Translations under genes and position numbers: made by a program | Source: Solirubrobacteraceae bacterium | GTDB lineage: Bacteria; Actinomycetota; Thermoleophilia; Solirubrobacterales; Solirubrobacteraceae | NCBI GenBank assembly: GCA_031177685.1 | Contig: JAPSGI010000001.1 | Span: 62,001 to 126,000 of the forward strand | DNA length: 64,000 nt | Direction: 5' to 3' | Shown here: positions 58,715 to 64,000 of the stretch, piece by piece | Layout of the letters: each line of letters begins with the position of its first letter | Position numbering within the stretch: position 1 is the first letter of the stretch | The notes under the pieces: generated by a model | Seen by the model: the letters and a program-made list of their open reading frames with translations, nothing else | Told to the model about the DNA's origin: nothing | Databases searched by the model: none

Positions 58715-59887
58715 CTACGGCGTGCCCGCGACCGTGGCGCTCTGCAGAGCGCGCCGGACCTGCTCGATCGTCACCACGCCGCGCAGCCGTCCCTCGGCGT
58801 CCACGGCGAACAGCGCGCCGATGCGCCGCAGGGACTCCGAGCCCAGCAGCGACTCCAGCGTGGCGTCCGCGCCCACCCGCCACTGGCCGTCGTCGGCCTC
58901 CATGACCTCGCCGACCGGCTTGGCGCCCTCGCCGAGGCGCTCGGCGCCCTGGACGGCCTCCTCGTGCGCGATCCCCACGAAGCGCCCGGACTCGTCGACC
59001 ACCGGGAACCACGGCCAGCGGTAGCGCAAAAACCACTCGTCCAGCGCCTGCGTGACGCTCGTCGACTGCGGGATGGTCACCGGCTCGGCGTCCATGATGT
59101 CGGCCACGGTCACGCCCTCCAGGCGCTCGGAGAACGCCGTCTGCGCCACCGCCCCGCGCGCGGCCTGGCCCAGGAACCACCCCAGGACCATCAGCCACAG
59201 CCCGCTGACCGCCGCGCCGGCGAACAGCAGCTCCGCCAGGCCCAGGCCGATCAGGATCCACGAGAAGGCGCGCCCCAGGGCGGCCGACGCGCGCGTGGCC
59301 TTCAGGCGGTCGCCCGTCACCTTCCACGCGATCGCGCGCGCGATCCGCCCGCCGTCGAGCGGGAACGCCGGCAACATGTTGAAGGCGAACACCGCGGCGT
59401 TGATCGTCCCCAGCCAGCTGACCAGCAGCAGCCCGGGCGTCACGTCGGCGCCGGACTGCAGCGTGACCGCGTCCCAGAACTCCTCGCGGCCGGCCAGCGC
59501 GATCCCCGCCCCGGCACAGGCGGCCACCACCAGCAGCGAGACGATCGGGCCGGCGACGGCGATCTTGAACTCGGTCCCGGCCGAGTCCGCGTCGCGCTCG
59601 AGCTTGGCGACGCCGCCGAAGAACCACAGGTCGATGCCGGTGGTCTGGATCCCGTGGCGGCGCGCCTCCAGCGCGTGTCCGAGCTCGTGGGCCAGCAGCG
59701 AGCCGAAGAACAGCAGCGCGCTGGCCACGGCCGTCACGTAGGCGACGGTGTCCGAGGAGTCCAGCGTGTCGCGAAACGAGCCGGACAGGATGAAGATGAA
59801 GAAGAAGAGGACGAGGAACCAGCTCGTGGTGACGCCGATGCGGATGCCGAAGATTCGCGCGAGCTGGATCGACCCTTCGCCGAACAT
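58715..59887 (-). CDS. Site-2 protease family membrane zinc metalloprotease with CBS domains
   Basis: A 390-residue protein. The metalloprotease motif HELGH (LLAHELGHALEARRHG) in a membrane helix and the second ligand region NMLPAFPLDGGR are complete. About six membrane helices. The C-terminal 130 residues form two CBS modules (VADIMDAEPVTIPQSTSVTQ and LLGSESLRRIGALFAV). CBS-linked S2P proteins sense nucleotides, with unknown substrates. It is located between sdhA and the acyl-CoA dehydrogenase gene on the same strand. Confidence 0.9.
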   Translation of the reverse strand: MFGEGSIQLARIFGIRIGVTTSWFLVLFFFIFILSGSFRDTLDSSDTVAYVTAVASALLFFGSLLAHELGHALEARRHGIQTTGIDLWFFGGVAKLERDADSAGTEFKIAVAGPIVSLLVVAACAGAGIALAGREEFWDAVTLQSGADVTPGLLLVSWLGTINAAVFAFNMLPAFPLDGGRIARAIAWKVTGDRLKATRASAALGRAFSWILIGLGLAELLFAGAAVSGLWLMVLGWFLGQAARGAVAQTAFSERLEGVTVADIMDAEPVTIPQSTSVTQALDEWFLRYRWPWFPVVDESGRFVGIAHEEAVQGAERLGEGAKPVGEVMEADDGQWRVGADATLESLLGSESLRRIGALFAVDAEGRLRGVVTIEQVRRALQSATVAGTP

Positions 59888-59908
59888 GCCCGAATCGTCG
59901 CAGGTGGG

Positions 59909-61555
59909 TCAGGCAGCGACGGAGTGGCGCGCCACGATCGCGCCGAAGTCCGTTCCGGCCGGGAGCGTGCCGAAGGCCAGGCCGGCGTCGCCCGCCAGGC
60001 GCGAGGCGACGTACGCGTCGGCCACCGCGGGCGGCGCGAAGCGCACGAGCAGCGAGCCCTGCAGGCACTTGGCCATGCGCTCGACGATGCGCCGGGCGCG
60101 GGACTCCATGCCGTCGGGATCGGCGAACTCGTCGCGCGTGGCGGCCACGAAGGCGTCCAGCCGCGCGTCGGCCCCCGCCGCCTCGGCGATCTCGGCGAAG
60201 AAGGCCTCGAACGTCTCGGGCGACTTGGCCAGAGCGCGCAGCACGTCCAGGCACTGGACGTTGCCCGAGCCCTCCCAGATGGAGTTCAGCGGCATCTCGC
60301 GGTACAGGCGCGGCAGGCCGGACTCCTCCACGTACCCGTTGCCGCCCAGGCATTCCAGCGCCTCGCCGGCCACCGCGGGCGCGCGCTTGCAGACCCAGTA
60401 CTTCGACACCGCGGTGGCGATGCGCTTGAAGAGCTCCTGCTCGGGGTCGTCGAAGGCGCGGGCCAGGCGCAGCGCCGTCACCGTCGCCGCCTCGGACTCC
60501 ACGCACAGGTCGGCCAGCACGTTGCCCATCAGCGGATGCTCGGCGAGCCGGCGGCCGAAGGCGCTGCGGTGGGCGGCGTGCCAGGTCGCCTGCTCGACCG
60601 CCGCGCGCATCCCGCTCGCGCTGCCCAGCACGCAGTCCAGGCGCGTGTGGTTGACCATCTCGATGATCGTGGGGACGCCGCGTCCCTCCTCGCCCACCAT
60701 GCGCGCCCAGGTGCCCTGCAGCTCGACCTCCGAGGACGCGTTGGAGCGGTTGCCCAGCTTGTCCTTGAGCCGCTGGATGCGGAACACGTTGCGCTCGCCG
60801 TCGGGCGTGAAGCGGGGGACCAGGAAGCACGACAGCCCGCCCTCGGCCTGGGCGAGCATCAGGAACACGTCGCACATGGGGGCCGAGCAGAACCACTTGT
60901 GTCCGGTCAGCTCGTACTCGCCGCCGCCGCCGCCCCCGTTCAGCGGGCGCGCCGTCGTGGTGTTGGCGCGCACGTCGGAGCCGCCCTGCTTCTCGGTCAT
61001 GCCCATGCCGGCCAGCGCGCCGGCCTTGTCGGCGGCGGGGACGAAGCGCCGGTCGTAGGCCGGGACGGTCAGGCGCGGCTCCCACTCGGCGGCCACCTCG
61101 GGCTGCTTGCGCAGCGCCGGCACGATCGCGTAGGTCATCGACACCGGGCAGCCGACGCCGGCCTCCGGGCACAGCATCATCAGCGCGGCACGGGCGACGT
61201 GCGCGCCCGGCTCGGGATGGCGCCAGGCGAACGACGGGATCTCGCTCTCCACGGCCACTCCCAGCAGCTGGTGCCAGGCGGGGTGGAACTCGACCTCGTC
61301 GATGCGGTTGCCGTAGCGGTCGTGCGTGCGCAGCCGTGGCGGGTTCTCGTTGGCCAGGCGGGCCCACTCCTGGACCTCCGCGCTGCCGTCGCGCGCGCCC
61401 AGCGCGGACACCTGCTCGCGCGCCCATCCGCCGCCCTCGCGTTCGAGCGCCTCGACCAGCGGGCGGTTGGCCTCGAAGACGTTGTGCCCGGTCAGCGGCG
61501 GGGGCTGGTTGAAGACCTCGTGGGTCGTGCTGGGCGCTCCCTGCACGGTCGCCAT
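59909..61555 (-). CDS. AidB-like acyl-CoA dehydrogenase
   Basis: A 548-residue flavoprotein. MGMTEKQGGSDVRANTT, LTGHKWFCSAPMCDVFL and RLKDKLGNRSNASSEVEL are characteristic, as are AFGRRLAEHPLMGNVLADL and CLGGNGYVEESGLPRLYREM near the C-terminal catalytic region. This is the AidB/isovaleryl-CoA dehydrogenase-like subgroup. E. coli AidB binds DNA and belongs to the adaptive alkylation response; here that role is only a possibility. Confidence 0.85.
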   Translation of the reverse strand: MATVQGAPSTTHEVFNQPPPLTGHNVFEANRPLVEALEREGGGWAREQVSALGARDGSAEVQEWARLANENPPRLRTHDRYGNRIDEVEFHPAWHQLLGVAVESEIPSFAWRHPEPGAHVARAALMMLCPEAGVGCPVSMTYAIVPALRKQPEVAAEWEPRLTVPAYDRRFVPAADKAGALAGMGMTEKQGGSDVRANTTTARPLNGGGGGGEYELTGHKWFCSAPMCDVFLMLAQAEGGLSCFLVPRFTPDGERNVFRIQRLKDKLGNRSNASSEVELQGTWARMVGEEGRGVPTIIEMVNHTRLDCVLGSASGMRAAVEQATWHAAHRSAFGRRLAEHPLMGNVLADLCVESEAATVTALRLARAFDDPEQELFKRIATAVSKYWVCKRAPAVAGEALECLGGNGYVEESGLPRLYREMPLNSIWEGSGNVQCLDVLRALAKSPETFEAFFAEIAEAAGADARLDAFVAATRDEFADPDGMESRARRIVERMAKCLQGSLLVRFAPPAVADAYVASRLAGDAGLAFGTLPAGTDFGAIVARHSVAA

Positions 61556-61602
61556 AGGGGCAGGCTACCGGTCGAGGCGCGAATCATTAGGTTCCCCGCC
61601 CC

Positions 61603-63797
<2,195 letters not shown>

Positions 63798-63818
63798 CGG
63801 ACTTGACCGTTACCGGTC

Positions 63819-64000
63819 CTACGCGGCGTGCCAGCCGCTCCCCTGCTTGCGCACCTTGCCGTCCTTCTGCAACTGAGGCATCACCCGGTACAGGTAGTTC
63901 GGCTTGATGTTCATCCGCTTGGCCAGGTCGGCGATGCTGATGCCAGGGTTCTCTCGCACCAGCTTCTCGGCCTGCAGAGCGCGCGTGCCGCTTCCGCGGG
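63819..64000 (-). CDS. C-terminal end of a winged-helix DNA-binding protein (partial)
   Basis: The frame enters from the right edge and stops at 63819-63821. The visible 59 residues are GTRALQAEKLVRENPGISIA, DLAKRMNIKPNYLYRVMPQL and QKDGKVRKQGSGWHAA. This is a winged-helix domain typical of Thermoleophilia proteins with a basic, AT-hook-like N-terminus. It is convergent with mdh. Function unknown. Confidence 0.7.
   Translation of the reverse strand, partial: RGSGTRALQAEKLVRENPGISIADLAKRMNIKPNYLYRVMPQLQKDGKVRKQGSGWHAA

Overview
The window is very GC-rich (mostly about 70% or more by eye), with many GTG starts and many 1-4 base stop/start overlaps. It carries a large (Alu-containing) signal recognition particle RNA and a succinate dehydrogenase whose third subunit is a cysteine-rich CCG protein rather than SdhC/SdhD. 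Together these suggest an actinobacterium, most likely Thermoleophilia (Solirubrobacterales-like). That placement is inferred from gene content, not from a marker phylogeny.

Layout. 1-4077: end of a methyltransferase gene, a small membrane protein, a TfoX-like protein, a GT87-like membrane glycosyltransferase with a lipoprotein, an M29 aminopeptidase and tRNA-Ser(GGA). 4078-7000: a less GC-rich segment with rmuC and a coupled small-ORF/nucleotidyltransferase pair. 7092-24541: chromosomal accessory genes, including an alpha/beta hydrolase, MOSC protein, phosphodiester glycosidase, flavin oxidoreductase, CsbD-like coiled-coil proteins, FNT channel, aldo-keto reductase, beta-carbonic anhydrase, a large membrane protein of unknown role and an S8 protease with FG-GAP repeats. 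24630-26551: a DHFR-like reductase and an RTX-type calcium-binding protein.

26623-38645 is a roughly 12 kb integrated element in tRNA-Val(CAC). It is bounded by 46-base perfect direct repeats of the 3' half of the tRNA. A tyrosine integrase and an overlapping chain of accessory genes lie at the tRNA end. The cargo includes two lipoproteins, an XRE regulator, an AlbA_2 (Schlafen-like) protein, a DUF3800 protein, a P-loop ATPase and a DUF4145 zinc protein, plus a remnant of a cytosine-5 DNA methyltransferase and a strongly folded RNA-like segment. This mix resembles defence or conflict cargo. It is the best candidate in the window for something undescribed.

38674-64000 is core-like: a secreted beta-propeller, chagasin-like inhibitor, TetR/SDR divergent pair, SRP RNA, dnaX-ebfC-recR, a peroxiredoxin, a GH3-like protein lacking its catalytic residues, lysC-asd, two secreted copper proteins (one apparently a PHM-like copper monooxygenase fused to a cupredoxin), a LuxR regulator with a degenerate receiver, a LVIVD-repeat protein, sdhA-sdhB-CCG subunit, a CBS-linked site-2 protease, an AidB-like acyl-CoA dehydrogenase, icd-mdh, and the end of a winged-helix protein. 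The TCA genes (icd-mdh and the sdh operon) lie close together, about 3 kb apart on opposite strands.
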